Source: Elysia marginata (taxonomy: Eukaryota > Mollusca > Gastropoda > Plakobranchidae). Taken from it: a stretch of 22,103 nt of DNA. Positions 9,741 through 20,030 of the stretch are shown here, piece by piece. The stretch covers positions 268,793 through 290,895 of the forward strand of contig BMAT01011332.1 in NCBI GenBank assembly GCA_019649035.1. The letters run 5' to 3'. Position numbers and translations under genes: made by a program. How positions within the stretch are numbered: the stretch's first letter is position 1; each line of letters starts with the position of its first letter. The notes under the pieces are model-generated. The model was not told where the DNA came from, made no database searches, and worked only from the letters and a program-made list of their open reading frames with translations.

Positions 9741-10055
9741 GTTCTTTTCTATCTTTCAGAAAATCTCATATGTCCAGTCTTACTTAGATTTGAAATCTTC
9801 TTTTTTTCTTGAAAATTATATTTCTATATCGTTTTTAAAGATTCGCAATGTTTTTAATATACACTATTTGTCTGTGAATGAATTCAATGTATGCTTTTAT
9901 TGATTGACTTATATTATTTAAGTATGAAACTTTATGTACGCTTTAATCTGTGTAGCTAAATACTTTTAAATGGGTGATATACCTGTAAACTTTTCAACTA
10001 CGTAGGCCTAAGTTTGTTAAGATTTTATGAAAAGCACTTTCAGCTCCAATTTAGG
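9741..10055 (+). other. Probable LINE 3' UTR / junction, non-coding
   Basis: AT-rich sequence between the stop of the first LINE and the first recognisable codons of the second. No poly(A), clear tail repeat or target-site duplication is visible, so the boundary between the two elements cannot be placed precisely. Confidence 0.4.
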
Positions 10056-10059
10056 GAAG

Positions 10060-10717
10060 GCACTATAAAAGAAAGTAGGCTCATTGCTAGGAGATACAGA
10101 AGATATTGAAAGAAGGAAACAATTATCCAACCTCACCCTACAAAAGCTGTCAAGCATCTGGATAAGAAAGGACAAGGTGAAACAAGTAACAAGACTAAAC
10201 CTATACCGAGCACTCGTGAAGTCAATACTTCTGTATAACTGCGGCACATGGTCTCTGACAAAGCAAGAAGAACACAAATTAAACACTTTCCACCGCAGGC
10301 AATTAAGAACAATCCTCAATATTAAAATTTCACACAGTTATCAAAAACAATACTCTTTAACACAAGACAGGTGAAACTCCAATATCTTTAATCATTCTCG
10401 AAGCGCGATGGCGACTTTTCGGTCATATTTTAAGACAGGCCATCAATACACCACCCAACGTCGCAATGACTAAATACTTCAAGACGGGGGGAAGCAAACA
10501 ACGAGGCCGACCAAAAACATCGATTGTGACTACACTACGACGAGACCTCAAGAGTAACAGCAACGATCACTGGCCAACTAGATTACATTCAATTACAGAC
10601 CTTGACCACCTTCGCGACATGGCACAGAACAGATCCGACTGGAAGCACCTGACGACAGCAATATACAGTTCAATCCAGGCAGTGACATCAGTCGACGTCG
10701 CAGCGGGCGGGCATTAA
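10060..10717 (+). pseudogene. Second non-LTR retrotransposon fragment, C-terminal part after the RT domain
   Basis: The sequence begins as Gly-Ser-Leu-Leu-Gly-Asp at about 10078 (TTG codon at 10084, no ATG). It runs through NLYRALVKSILLYNCGTWSL near 10198-10257 and HRRQLRTILNI. This is the region after the RT palm found in RTE-like and related LINEs: a YLGS segment, then LY.alV.s.LLY..etW, then F.rR.LR.iL.I. The frame closes at 10374, but homology resumes in the +1 frame from about 10370 with ILEARWRLFGHILRQ. An RGRPKTS segment (10504-10524) and a C-terminal SDWKHLT segment follow, ending at a stop at 10717. One frameshift near 10365-10372 therefore separates the halves. No YADD block is visible upstream, so this is a 5'-truncated copy. 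Clade assignment is tentative. Confidence 0.82.
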
Positions 10718-10781
10718 CTAACTAACTATCTATAAAAATAAACTCACTACTATTTATTCTACTACTACTACTACTACTACT
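10715..10781 (+). repeat. LINE 3' tail running into a (CTA)n microsatellite
   Basis: The stop codon lies in TTAACTAACTAAC, followed by a short AT-rich spacer and then CTACTACTA units from about 10759 to the gap. The (TAAC) units resemble a short tandem 3' tail of a LINE. The CTA array may have grown from, or next to, that tail. Confidence 0.6.
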
Positions 10782-11428
10782 NNNNNNNNNNNNNNNNNNN
10801 NNNNNNNNNNNNNNNNNNNNNNNNNNNNNNNNNNNNNNNNNNNNNNNNNNNNNNNNNNNNNNNNNNNNNNNNNNNNNNNNNNNNNNNNNNNNNNNNNNNN
10901 NNNNNNNNNNNNNNNNNNNNNNNNNNNNNNNNNNNNNNNNNNNNNNNNNNNNNNNNNNNNNNNNNNNNNNNNNNNNNNNNNNNNNNNNNNNNNNNNNNNN
11001 NNNNNNNNNNNNNNNNNNNNNNNNNNNNNNNNNNNNNNNNNNNNNNNNNNNNNNNNNNNNNNNNNNNNNNNNNNNNNNNNNNNNNNNNNNNNNNNNNNNN
11101 NNNNNNNNNNNNNNNNNNNNNNNNNNNNNNNNNNNNNNNNNNNNNNNNNNNNNNNNNNNNNNNNNNNNNNNNNNNNNNNNNNNNNNNNNNNNNNNNNNNN
11201 NNNNNNNNNNNNNNNNNNNNNNNNNNNNNNNNNNNNNNNNNNNNNNNNNNNNNNNNNNNNNNNNNNNNNNNNNNNNNNNNNNNNNNNNNNNNNNNNNNNN
11301 NNNNNNNNNNNNNNNNNNNNNNNNNNNNNNNNNNNNNNNNNNNNNNNNNNNNNNNNNNNNNNNNNNNNNNNNNNNNNNNNNNNNNNNNNNNNNNNNNNNN
11401 NNNNNNNNNNNNNNNNNNNNNNNNNNNN
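10782..11428. other. Assembly gap (647 N)
   Basis: All bases are N. The gap is bounded by CTA units on both sides (10759-10781 and 11429-11450), so it most likely hides more of the same microsatellite. Its true length is unknown. Confidence 0.99.
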
Positions 11429-11465
11429 ACTACTTCTACTACTACTACTACTAATATTATTATTA
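11429..11465. repeat. Right end of the (CTA)n / (ATT)n microsatellite
   Basis: CTA units continue directly from the gap and change to ATT units (AATATTATTATTAC) before unique sequence begins near 11467. Confidence 0.9.
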
Positions 11466-14400
11466 CTTTTTATATTACATGAACTACAATGATAGCAACC
11501 TCGATTATTATTTTCTGGGGATAAAGATGGGTGAGTATCTCAAACTTTATGTTAAAACTAGATACTGTTACATAAACCACCATTGACTGCTTTGCCGCCA
11601 ATGACTCGTAGCAAGTTTGAGATCTCACAAACGTCTGGCTGTAATCTACCACTTTTAAGTGGGATCAATTAGATATGTATAACTTAACATAATGAATCGC
11701 ACCTCAACAGGCATGGTAATTAGTGCAACGTACTGCAAATTTGAAAAATTTACTTTATAATAGAAACCTATTCATCACTAAAGTGATGGGATGAGGGAGG
11801 GGGGGGGAGACTGAAAATCATTTTTCTCATACCATTCTATACAGAGGTTCACTGCAGAAATAACCATCACAGTGAAACTACCTAGCGACGTTTGAGGTGG
11901 CAGTTTGAAAAAAAAAAGAAAAAGAATACACAATCACGCATTGAGTTTACTACAAAACAGGAGGCAAATCTTTGTTTTGCGTTGCAACACAAGAAGTGGG
12001 TCTTCTTAACGTATCAAAAAATTTCCAGCTTAAAAACAATATAAGTTACAACTCCTCATGCATTTCAAATTAATTAGTAAGTACTACGATTTTAAAAAAA
12101 TCTTTTCGTATTTAAATTAATCTAAGACAATATTTAGGAATATATCTCAAACTATAAGTTTTTACAGGGTATTATTGCCATAAGACTGTTTGATTTGGAC
12201 GGCTCTCGTGGGATAGAGCATGCAGTATGTTGCATCACGTTGGCGCTTATGAGTGTCTTGAGCACCAAAGATATTCTTACTACAATTAGATTATTTTTAC
12301 TACATGCCATTAAGTTACTCCTTGATCAAGTTCACTGTACTCCATTTTATGGGTGCTTCGACACACACCATCACCTACTTCTCGCCTCTAAAACGTATCA
12401 AATATGAAAGTGAAACATTATGCTTACCTTTAAAGAGCCATGAATAAAAAGAGAATCACGTAACAAGACCAACATTTTAGTATAAATCTATTCTACAAGT
12501 AAAAAAAAGAACTTATTTTAGTACAAAAATGTTAACGTAAGAATGAAAATGTGCGAATTATGCAGGCCCACGCAGAGGACGAAAAATATATCTAAATGCG
12601 TTTGCTTATTGCAGAAACCGAAATCTGCAGATGGTTTAATTTTTCATGTTTTTTCTTCTTTACTTCTTCGCGAGTATTCTCTTTTTAAATCATTTTTCGA
12701 CAGGTTAGCAAGTTCCAGAATTGTTTAACATACTTCTCTGTATATACAACCTGTATCTTGGAGCATTGTACACAGTGGAGACCCGCAGCAGATTAATGCC
12801 GTGCATATCGAAGTATGTTGAAGTCGATGAGGTGACATTAGATCGCACAAGGCTGTGTCCGATAGCGGCTCCTTGATTACCCTCGGAAATGTGCGAGAGA
12901 TGTGGTAGTAGAGGGTGGAGGCAGAAAATGAAAAAAATGAAAATTTCAGTTATGTCATATTTATGTGAGAAATCGTGTAAAAACAAATTTTTGTTAACAT
13001 CAAGTATGTATATATTTGTGAATGTGCTGAATAAATAAACGTTGGTATTGAGTTCAATACAACAAAGGGACATTACAAATGCTTTAAAGTTAGAAAAGAT
13101 TTATGCATAGTTATTTCGCTTGAAATTTAATACTTGTTTAAATTTCCCAAAATTTTGGAATGTAGGTGTGTTTGTGTGTTATATACTGTTTCCGAAGTTT
13201 CGGTTTTTTTTCTCTATGGATTTTATCTTGTTATTGCTTTAGTCATCGTCTTCTTTGTTGATGATTTTTGTAAATTTTATTTTGCTAGCGAAAAGTGATT
13301 TCAAAGCCACGCTTTTAAGCTTCATTTAATTTTTATCTGTAATTGTTGGAAATTTTACACACAAAAAAAACCCCAAACAAATTTGAAATTAGATTGAAAA
13401 ATGTTGGTATTTTTTCAATACTTTAAGATGATACAATGGATATTCTGCAAAAAACTAAAACTCAGTTCTTAAACCATCGTGTTTCCTTTGATACAAGCCT
13501 TTTATGCAGTGTTGTTTTTCGTTGATTTTTTTTCTTTTTTTTTGTTGGCGGTTTTAGAATATATTGTATTATGTTTTTCTGAGCTTTTTTTAATAGTCGT
13601 ATTTTCATGGTAGCCATACAATAGAGATTTTGATAGTGCCAGCAGTGAAGGTTGGTTTATCATGCTAAGAGTCGACACAAATAATTTAAAAGTTATAACT
13701 ACTAGCCGCTTTACCCTTCTACAAACATTGTAATTGGACTACGATAAAATTAATAGATAACTATAACTGTACTGAAATATCCATGCTTAGATGCCAAAAG
13801 GAAAAAAAAATAATTGAGGTATGTCACAAACCCTGTCAAAATGTTGATAGCTAAGAAATGCCGAGACCAAAGTCGACAGTATAGTTTTATATACTTGTGT
13901 ATATTTTTGTGTGTATTAGATGTAAATCATATCTAGATATAGCTTTATTTTCATTCATGTCTATAAGCTGATCTCAAGTTTCCCTTCCCTGTGTTATTTT
14001 TATGTTCCAATGTTCTGCATAAACTTTCAAGTTCACCTATGTCAAATTTAAAATAAAAAAAACTTTGGTAAACAAACGCTCGTTTCGATGCTATAGAACG
14101 GTAATTCCTAAGAAAAGGTGCACTAAGAAAGTTTGTGAATTTTAATGTTTTTCCACCTTCTAAAACAAACTGCGTAAAGACTTGCCTTTTTGAACACACC
14201 ATCTCGCTTTTTACAATGGCTAGCATTTGAATCTAGGTTTAGACGTTAACACTTAAGAACTCTCCTAGACTGTAGTAGTTAAATTAATATAAGTGTGCCC
14301 TTGTAAGTTTTTAAAGGTTGATGTATTTTAAATAAAGTTTTGGTAAACAGCTCTGGGTTGCCTGGTATCCAAGAGAAATATAGTGACAGTTTTGACCTTA

Positions 14401-15910
14401 ACTTCATTATAATAAGATGTCTATCTAGGATTTCGATAACTACTATGTTTACATTATTCTGTGAAAAACTAAATTAGTTCACAAGTGATTGCTCGTCCTA
14501 ATGATATTGAAACAATTATAATCTTTTTAAATAAGTGAAGAGATTTTTTTTTAATGCAAATGGATAAAAATTGATAAAAACTGCTCATATTTAAAACCAA
14601 GAACGCGCAAAGTAGTGAGCGCAGGACGGGGAGGTCGTGTTGTGATTCTGCAAAAGAGGAGCTTGTAATCTAATTGGTGCAAAATTATGCCAGAGCAAAA
14701 GAAGCAATTACAAAAGCTTTATCAAAATGTAAATGAATAACAGTAGAATAATTATTGCATAGATGATAATTACATTAAGAATTTTTAGCTTTTTTATAAA
14801 CCACGTCGACATCCTTTCATTGCATCATGCTGTGACAATTACTTTTACTGTTCGCATTGTTTGCAATATAACTAGGATGTTTGCTCCGTGAAAAATTCGT
14901 ATTTTATGTCCATGAAAACTTTAAATTCTGCATATTAGTTTTTAGTCTTAAATCCGGATATTAATACGACCAAAAACTGGAAAGGAATTTTAATACTAGC
15001 TCATACTGACTTCTGACTTTATGCATAGATTACAAACTAAACTTATCATGGGCTAGAGTTGCGATAACAGGTTTGAGATCAGCAATTGTTTTAGGTCATC
15101 TTTAAAAATACACTCAAAGGAAAAAGGAATTTCGGAAATATCCACAAGATAAGTGCTTTAAAAGAGGTAAAGCAATAAGCTGTTCGCCAAACTGTCTATC
15201 AACATTTTAAGAATCATCCCCTTCGTTGTATGTTGTTTTAAGTGCATTATATTCGTGATCATGAAAACTAAAACGTTAATGAAGACTGCCCGATATTTTA
15301 GAATATAAATTAATAGTAGGACTAATGCTGAGCTTCGCGCAATGTTACAGTAAAATTGTTTTATTTTTATGAAAATTTCATTATTGTAATGGTTTTTTTC
15401 CTTCTGTTACTTATTTCGTCTGTTGATGCAATATATTTATAACAAAAATATGTCGCCTCTTAGTCATTACAGTGCAAACAGTTTGTATTCTTATCAGCTA
15501 ATATTGAAGCAATTTCGATAGGTCTTTTCATTTTTGTCTGTGCCACACCAATTCCAAAAGAAAGTCCCATGCATTGGGTCTGGCCTAGTACATCTTATCA
15601 AGGAAGCGGGAGTCTTTAGGAAATTTCCTTCTTTTCCGCCTTCCTTCTTGCAGATCGCTCACATATTTGTGTGACATGATAGGAAATTATATTATGCAGC
15701 TTAATTAAAACGCTTTAAGAGTACATTTCAGACAATAGTAGGGAGAATCACGTGGTAGATATGGGTCAGCTTATTTAGGAGTTCATAAAATTATTTTTCT
15801 CACGAGATAAAATAGAAATTCTTTAATAGTTTGCTTGTCATAATTTAAAGAATCGGACTTAAAAGTATGTCCGCAACTATAATCTTTTAACAATGCCTCG
15901 AGTATGAACT
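11466..15910. other. AT-rich intergenic stretch, no gene recognised
   Basis: Long AT-rich sequence with many A and T runs and a G run near 11797-11807. Open frames at 12195-12407 (plus), 12543-12728 (plus), 12705-13073 (minus) and 13951-14226 (minus) show no recognised domain. The interval 12725-12920 is more complex and richer in CpG than its surroundings and is open on the minus strand. It could be an exon or an old repeat. From 13080 to 15910 I see only AT-rich sequence and short inverted repeats. Confidence 0.5.
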
Positions 15911-16000
15911 TACCGAATCTCTTGAGTTGATCCAGTGGTTCAACTTGTACCATGTATAATGAGATTTGAAAGCTGTTTTAGCCTCACTGGTTCAAATCAT
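15910..16000 (+). repeat. Weak tRNA-like sequence (possible SINE relic)
   Basis: A possible pol III A box (TGATCCAGTGG, 15928-15938) is followed about 60 bases later by a good B-box match, GGTTCAAATC (15989-15998). I could not fold a convincing cloverleaf. It is either an eroded tRNA-derived SINE head or chance. Confidence 0.25.
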
Positions 16001-17110
16001 TCACTAGACATCAAAATATTCTCATGGTGTTAAAACTGGGTGAAAGAATTGTCTTGGTGGCTGATGGTGTGAGCCTTATAAACAGACCTGAACTGGCACC
16101 AAAAACAGATTCTTAGTGCATATGTCCATGAGTAGTCGGAAAGAAAATGAGAAGAGAGGGAGAGATGTAGAGAGCAGGTGGTAGGGACCAACGCTAAGGT
16201 AGAAGGAATAAAAGAAAGGCTTATGCGATGATGCATTGCCTTGAATGGATTGAGTTGTGACCTACTGATATTCAATTAATTTTTTTAATGGCTGCAAAAG
16301 AAATAAGAAATTAAAGGATCGATAACGCCGAACTGTAATTAGTTTGTTTATTTCCAATTACAACTCTACCTAAAAAAGTATGCTAAAGTGTCGCGGTTTT
16401 CTAAAACACAACGTACATCGGAGGTCAATCGGTTTTGATAGTTTTAACATCGTCCCAGATTTTGAAAAGTTGGTTTTGAAAATGACTCGTTCATATTTCA
16501 GTGCAAAGTAATTTGTATCTTATTACCTATGGGGATTCGTAACGCGTCGGGCAATTTTTTTTCAGATAGCTGATAATTTACAAATGACTATCAATATTTT
16601 AAACCAATGTTTTCCTTTATAAAAATTCTAATTCTAACTTGGAGCGCGGAGTCCATGCAAACAATCAGTTTTAAAGATTGAGTCTAATTTTCTGATCATG
16701 TTTGAGCGCACTGAAAAGACAAGGAAATGGTTATTGTACTTTGTTTCACGGGCTGATGTTTTATCTAGACCTACATGTCTCTGTCCTGATTTTATTATCA
16801 ATTTTTAGACACTAGGTCTTTTAGGTGCCGGTAACTCTATTCAAAGTTGTTCTATGATGACCGCGCTATGGCAAACAGTTAGTTATAATTTTGAAATTAA
16901 CGTTGCCAAGTGATAAAAGTTTTTAATTTTAAGATAAATATCTTATTATGATATATATGAAACTAGTTTTGTTTGCTTAAACTTCACAACTTTGGAACAC
17001 TTTAACGATTTTGTGTTTGGCTTTGCTTTTATGTTTAACTTTAACTTTGAATGACATTTACACTTAATTAACACAGACTTGACTGAATGTTAAATATATA
17101 TGTACTTGTC
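16001..17110. other. AT-rich sequence upstream of the receptor gene
   Basis: No gene is recognised. The 81-codon minus-strand frame at 16030-16275 overlaps a purine-rich stretch (16135-16215) and has no family resemblance. Regulatory elements of the downstream gene may lie here but cannot be identified by eye. Confidence 0.4.
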
Positions 17111-17120
17111 TCTAATAGAG

Positions 17121-17144
17121 CCAATTTAAATTTCCGTATAAAAG
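17121..17144 (+). promoter_or_regulatory. CCAAT and TATA elements of the receptor gene
   Basis: CCAAT is at 17121-17125 and a strong TATAAAAG box at 17137-17144. They are correctly oriented and lie about 95 bases before the receptor start codon. A start site about 30 bases downstream of TATA would fall near 17165-17170, giving a 5' UTR of about 70 bases. The CCAAT-TATA spacing (12 bases) is closer than usual, so the CCAAT may be incidental. Confidence 0.6.
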
Positions 17145-17162
17145 GAGGTGTTGATCACCCAT

Positions 17163-17237
17163 ATGAGTGCTATACAGCCAGAATCAGGCGTTACAGCAGA
17201 TGTCTTGACCACCAACATTTTAGAACACTTGTTATAA
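17163..17237 (+). promoter_or_regulatory. Upstream reading frame ending one base before the receptor ATG
   Basis: An ATG at 17163 opens a 24-codon frame that stops with TAA at 17235-17237. One base separates it from the receptor ATG at 17239. A second minimal frame, ATG-TCT-TGA, lies at 17200-17208. If transcripts start upstream of 17163, the longer frame could limit or couple translation of the receptor. If they start at the position predicted from TATA, only the minimal frame is included. Whether either is translated is unknown. Confidence 0.35.
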
Positions 17238-17238
17238 A

Positions 17239-18312
17239 ATGACGCTACTTATTGCTGCCAATATTTCTAGCGCTGTTGTTGCTGAAGAACAGACGTCAGG
17301 TGTTTTGACAGTAGGGACATATCGGCTGCTGCTGCAGGTCATCGTGTTTGTCGGGCTCCCAATAGCGGCATTCGGCATGGCGGGGAATATCATTAACATT
17401 ATAGTTTACATCAAGATGGGTTTCACCGAGTCCACCAACATCAGCCTAGCTGCCCTGGCTTTCTCTGACCTCGGTGTTGTAGCCACAGCGATTTGCACAG
17501 AAATCGTTTTCTTACTGCCGATAGTTCAAGACGTATCTATTGCACCCGAGGTATCGTTCACGCTCGTCGCCTTCCCTCATCTTATCTTGACAAGAACGTC
17601 GGCTATGATAACAGCCTTCATAAGTCTAGAGAGGTACCTTTGCGTATTTTTGCCTCTAGAAATAAGACGAATAATAACTCCGAAACGAACGTTTATCATA
17701 ATGGTCGTTATATTTGTAGCTGTAATCTCTCCCATGATTACTGTTTATTTTCGGTACCCGCTCGGGTGGCGTTTCTTTCCCGAACAAAACCGTAGTCTTT
17801 TAGGCATTCTCCCGATGAACGATACAACAGTAGAAACTTCTTTCCTCATATTTCAAGCCTACTCCTCTATAGTTTTACCCATCTCATCATTTGTACTAGT
17901 CACGTTTTGCACCATCTTACTCTCTGTCAACCTGAGGAGAAGCAAAGCGTGGAGGGATTCAAACAGAGGAAACAAGAAACAAACCTCCCCCGCGAGTGAG
18001 TCAGAACCATCCACGGAGGCTTCAAAAGAGAACAAAGCGATCAAGATGGTGGTAGCCATAGCAACAGTGTTCATAATATCGAGCATCCCGTCTTGTATCC
18101 ACATCATTGTGGTGATGATGGTTCCCGAGTTCGACATCACCGGCCGCTACGCGAACATCTTCATCGTCACTGGGAATGCGTTCTTCGTTGGTGACACGAT
18201 CAACTGCAGTGCCAATATTATTATTTACTACAACATGAGTTCAAAGTTCAGACAAGCAGCACAAGAGCTGTTCTCGGTGAAACGTCATTCGGCTGCTCGG
18301 CAAATAACTTGA
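17239..18312 (+). CDS. Class A (rhodopsin-type) G protein-coupled receptor, chemosensory-receptor-like
   Basis: This is an intronless 357-codon frame with A at -3 of its ATG. Seven membrane segments can be placed roughly at residues 29-57, 65-92, 107-137, 150-170, 200-229, 267-294 and 304-331, followed by a short amphipathic helix 8 (Ser-Lys-Phe-Arg at 335-338). Class A landmarks are Gly49-Asn50 in TM1, Asp77 in TM2, Glu-Arg-Tyr 131-133 at the end of TM3, Pro214 in TM5 and Pro284 in TM6. Possible glycosylation sites are Asn8 (N terminus), and Asn184 and Asn194 (second extracellular loop). The third intracellular loop (about 231-266) is long, polar and Ser/Lys-rich. Unusual features are the absence of the TM3 and loop-2 cysteines, Ser-Ser-Ile-Pro in place of Cys-Trp-x-Pro in TM6, and Asn326-Ile-x-x-Tyr in place of NPxxY. 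The layout fits lineage-expanded molluscan receptors annotated as chemosensory or peptide-receptor-like. Ligand and G protein are unknown. The frame appears intact and probably functional. Confidence 0.93.
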   Translation: MTLLIAANISSAVVAEEQTSGVLTVGTYRLLLQVIVFVGLPIAAFGMAGNIINIIVYIKMGFTESTNISLAALAFSDLGVVATAICTEIVFLLPIVQDVSIAPEVSFTLVAFPHLILTRTSAMITAFISLERYLCVFLPLEIRRIITPKRTFIIMVVIFVAVISPMITVYFRYPLGWRFFPEQNRSLLGILPMNDTTVETSFLIFQAYSSIVLPISSFVLVTFCTILLSVNLRRSKAWRDSNRGNKKQTSPASESEPSTEASKENKAIKMVVAIATVFIISSIPSCIHIIVVMMVPEFDITGRYANIFIVTGNAFFVGDTINCSANIIIYYNMSSKFRQAAQELFSVKRHSAARQIT

Positions 18313-18835
18313 ACAAATCACACATGTTACTGGGGTTTTTCTTTAACCTGGCATCAGTTGAAGCTGTTTTTTTTTTAAACTATACTCATCTCCCCCAAAC
18401 TCTTTGTATTGCTTGTGATTATTTAAATTATCATGCGTTGATATTACATGCCTCATTCTACATTCGCACTTCATTTTGCTAGTTTCAAGATGTCGTTTAT
18501 AGTAGTTAAATCACTATACCCCTTAACTGCATATTTTTATATACGGATTGGAACTGTGTTATACATCTATAACTTTTTTAGAAAGTATAATAACAGATGT
18601 AAATTGTTTTGACTACTTTTAGTCTAATTAGTTCACTGTTTAACTTTTTTTCTCAGATATGTATATACATTTAAGATATGTTAAACTGTTTTAATATCTC
18701 TCTTGATTATATATTTTTTAACAATCGCAATGAAAAAAATATTTTATGCGTGTTTGTACGTTTTTGCGACGATGATGTAAATCTGAACTTTCCATGTTGG
18801 GATCAATAAAATTTATGTCATCTGATCTAATCTTA
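18313..18835 (+). terminator. 3' UTR and polyadenylation signal of the receptor gene
   Basis: AT-rich sequence follows the TGA stop. A canonical AATAAA lies at 18805-18810, with a GT-rich stretch (GGTGTATTGCTG) beginning about 30 bases later. Cleavage near 18825-18835 would give a 3' UTR of about 510-520 bases. No earlier AATAAA is seen after the stop. Confidence 0.65.
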
Positions 18836-19059
18836 TCATGGTGTATTGCTGACTTGCACTATATTAATGTATGTTATGATTTTCTTTGGTCTCACATTTT
18901 TATGACTGATACAGACTGGTTATACGACTTGCAGTATCTCCAATTTCCTTACTTTTGAGTGAAACAAGACCGTCCACTATTTTCTAAATTGTTGGAGATA
19001 GAAAGACTCTAAGGTATGAACTTAGCGGTGGAAACAAGAAGGCTCTTTAAGCTTTAAGG

Positions 19060-19142
19060 GTAAATGGTCGAAATATGGTTCGAACCTTCGACTTATAGTA
19101 GCCTCAGCACCCACCGCCTTGCCACTGAGAGAAACATAGCTT
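19060..19142 (-). repeat. tRNA-like SINE head or tRNA pseudogene
   Basis: On the minus strand, an A box TGGCAAGGCGG (19124-19114) is followed by a palindromic B box GGTTCGAACC (19086-19077). The start-to-start spacing of 38 bases is typical of a tRNA. Degraded stems and AT-rich continuation argue against a working tRNA. It differs from the head of the SINE at 8636-8560, so it would be another family or a diverged copy. I cannot define its ends and see no target-site duplication. Confidence 0.5.
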
Positions 19143-19484
19143 TTACTATGTCGCAATCACGCTCCCTAAAAATTAGTTCCGTGACGAAGGTGCCTTCTTA
19201 GCCTCTCTAACCGACTCGCTTCCTAAAACGGAAATGTCAAAATCGCACCAAAGGAAACCACTGATCTCGGAAGAACACCAACATTTATCCATACAGTACA
19301 AATGCGAAGGGCGAGCGATAACATTTAGGGTATGCCTTATATATAAATCATAGATCTAGAGATCACATTGAATTACAAATATTATTCACATGTGTTATTT
19401 AGCGTTGGTTGTAGTAGGGCTCTATACACATTACTTCTTTGTTTTATTTCGTGTTTTATTTTTGCTGGTATGGACTGTCAACGC

Positions 19485-19705
19485 GTTTTGTTTAGTTTTC
19501 GTTTTCTGTGTTGCTGATAGAATGCACTATGCACACACGTTTTGCTTAACCTCCATTTTCTGTGTTGCTGATATGATGTAGACTTACCGTGTATATGAGT
19601 TTTGTTTAGTTTCCTTTTTCTCAATTTTCTGTGTTGCTCATTTGAGATAGGTTGTACTATGTGTACGAGTTGAGTTTAGCTTCCATTTTCTATATTGCTG
19701 TGGAA
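19485..19705. repeat. Diverged tandem repeat, unit about 55-70 bp
   Basis: The word TTCTGTGTTGCTGAT or a close variant recurs at 19503, 19558, 19627 and 19688. Each copy is preceded by a GTTTTGTTTAGTTTCC-like stretch and followed by a purine-poor segment with ACTATGTGTA-like words. Spacing is 55, 69 and 61 bases. A related word appears at 19963 with flanking TTTTGTTTCCA (19905-20030). Short Phe/Leu/Val-rich open frames here are translations of the repeat. Confidence 0.72.
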
Positions 19706-20030
19706 TTTATATATACACATACAATAAGATCCGTTGTTTCTACTCTTTTCATAAATATTGCTTATTTAAAAAAAGTTATTTTCGATGTTCATTTAACGTT
19801 TGCTTTAGCTCGCTGCACAGTCTAATGAAAGGAACTGCATACAACTTATTTTGTTTCTGAATTGTTGGCAGTGATGTGTGCTATTAAAATTACACAAACT
19901 TGTGTTTTGTTTCCACCTTTATCTCTATTTTTTTAAAAGACAAGAATGCATGCAGATTCTCTTTCTGTGTTGCAGGTATGGGCTACATGCACACTGCAGT
20001 AATTGTACACACATTTTGTTTTGTTTCCAC

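Noticed and set aside
10017..10319. 100-codon minus-strand frame
   Set aside because: It is antisense to the second LINE, whose plus-strand reading shows the recognisable motifs.
17493..17795. 100-codon plus-strand frame inside the receptor gene
   Set aside because: It is a shadow frame of the 357-codon receptor, which has a consistent seven-segment structure.
17859..18140. 93-codon minus-strand frame inside the receptor gene
   Set aside because: It is antisense shadow of the receptor's TM5-TM6 coding region, with no features of its own.
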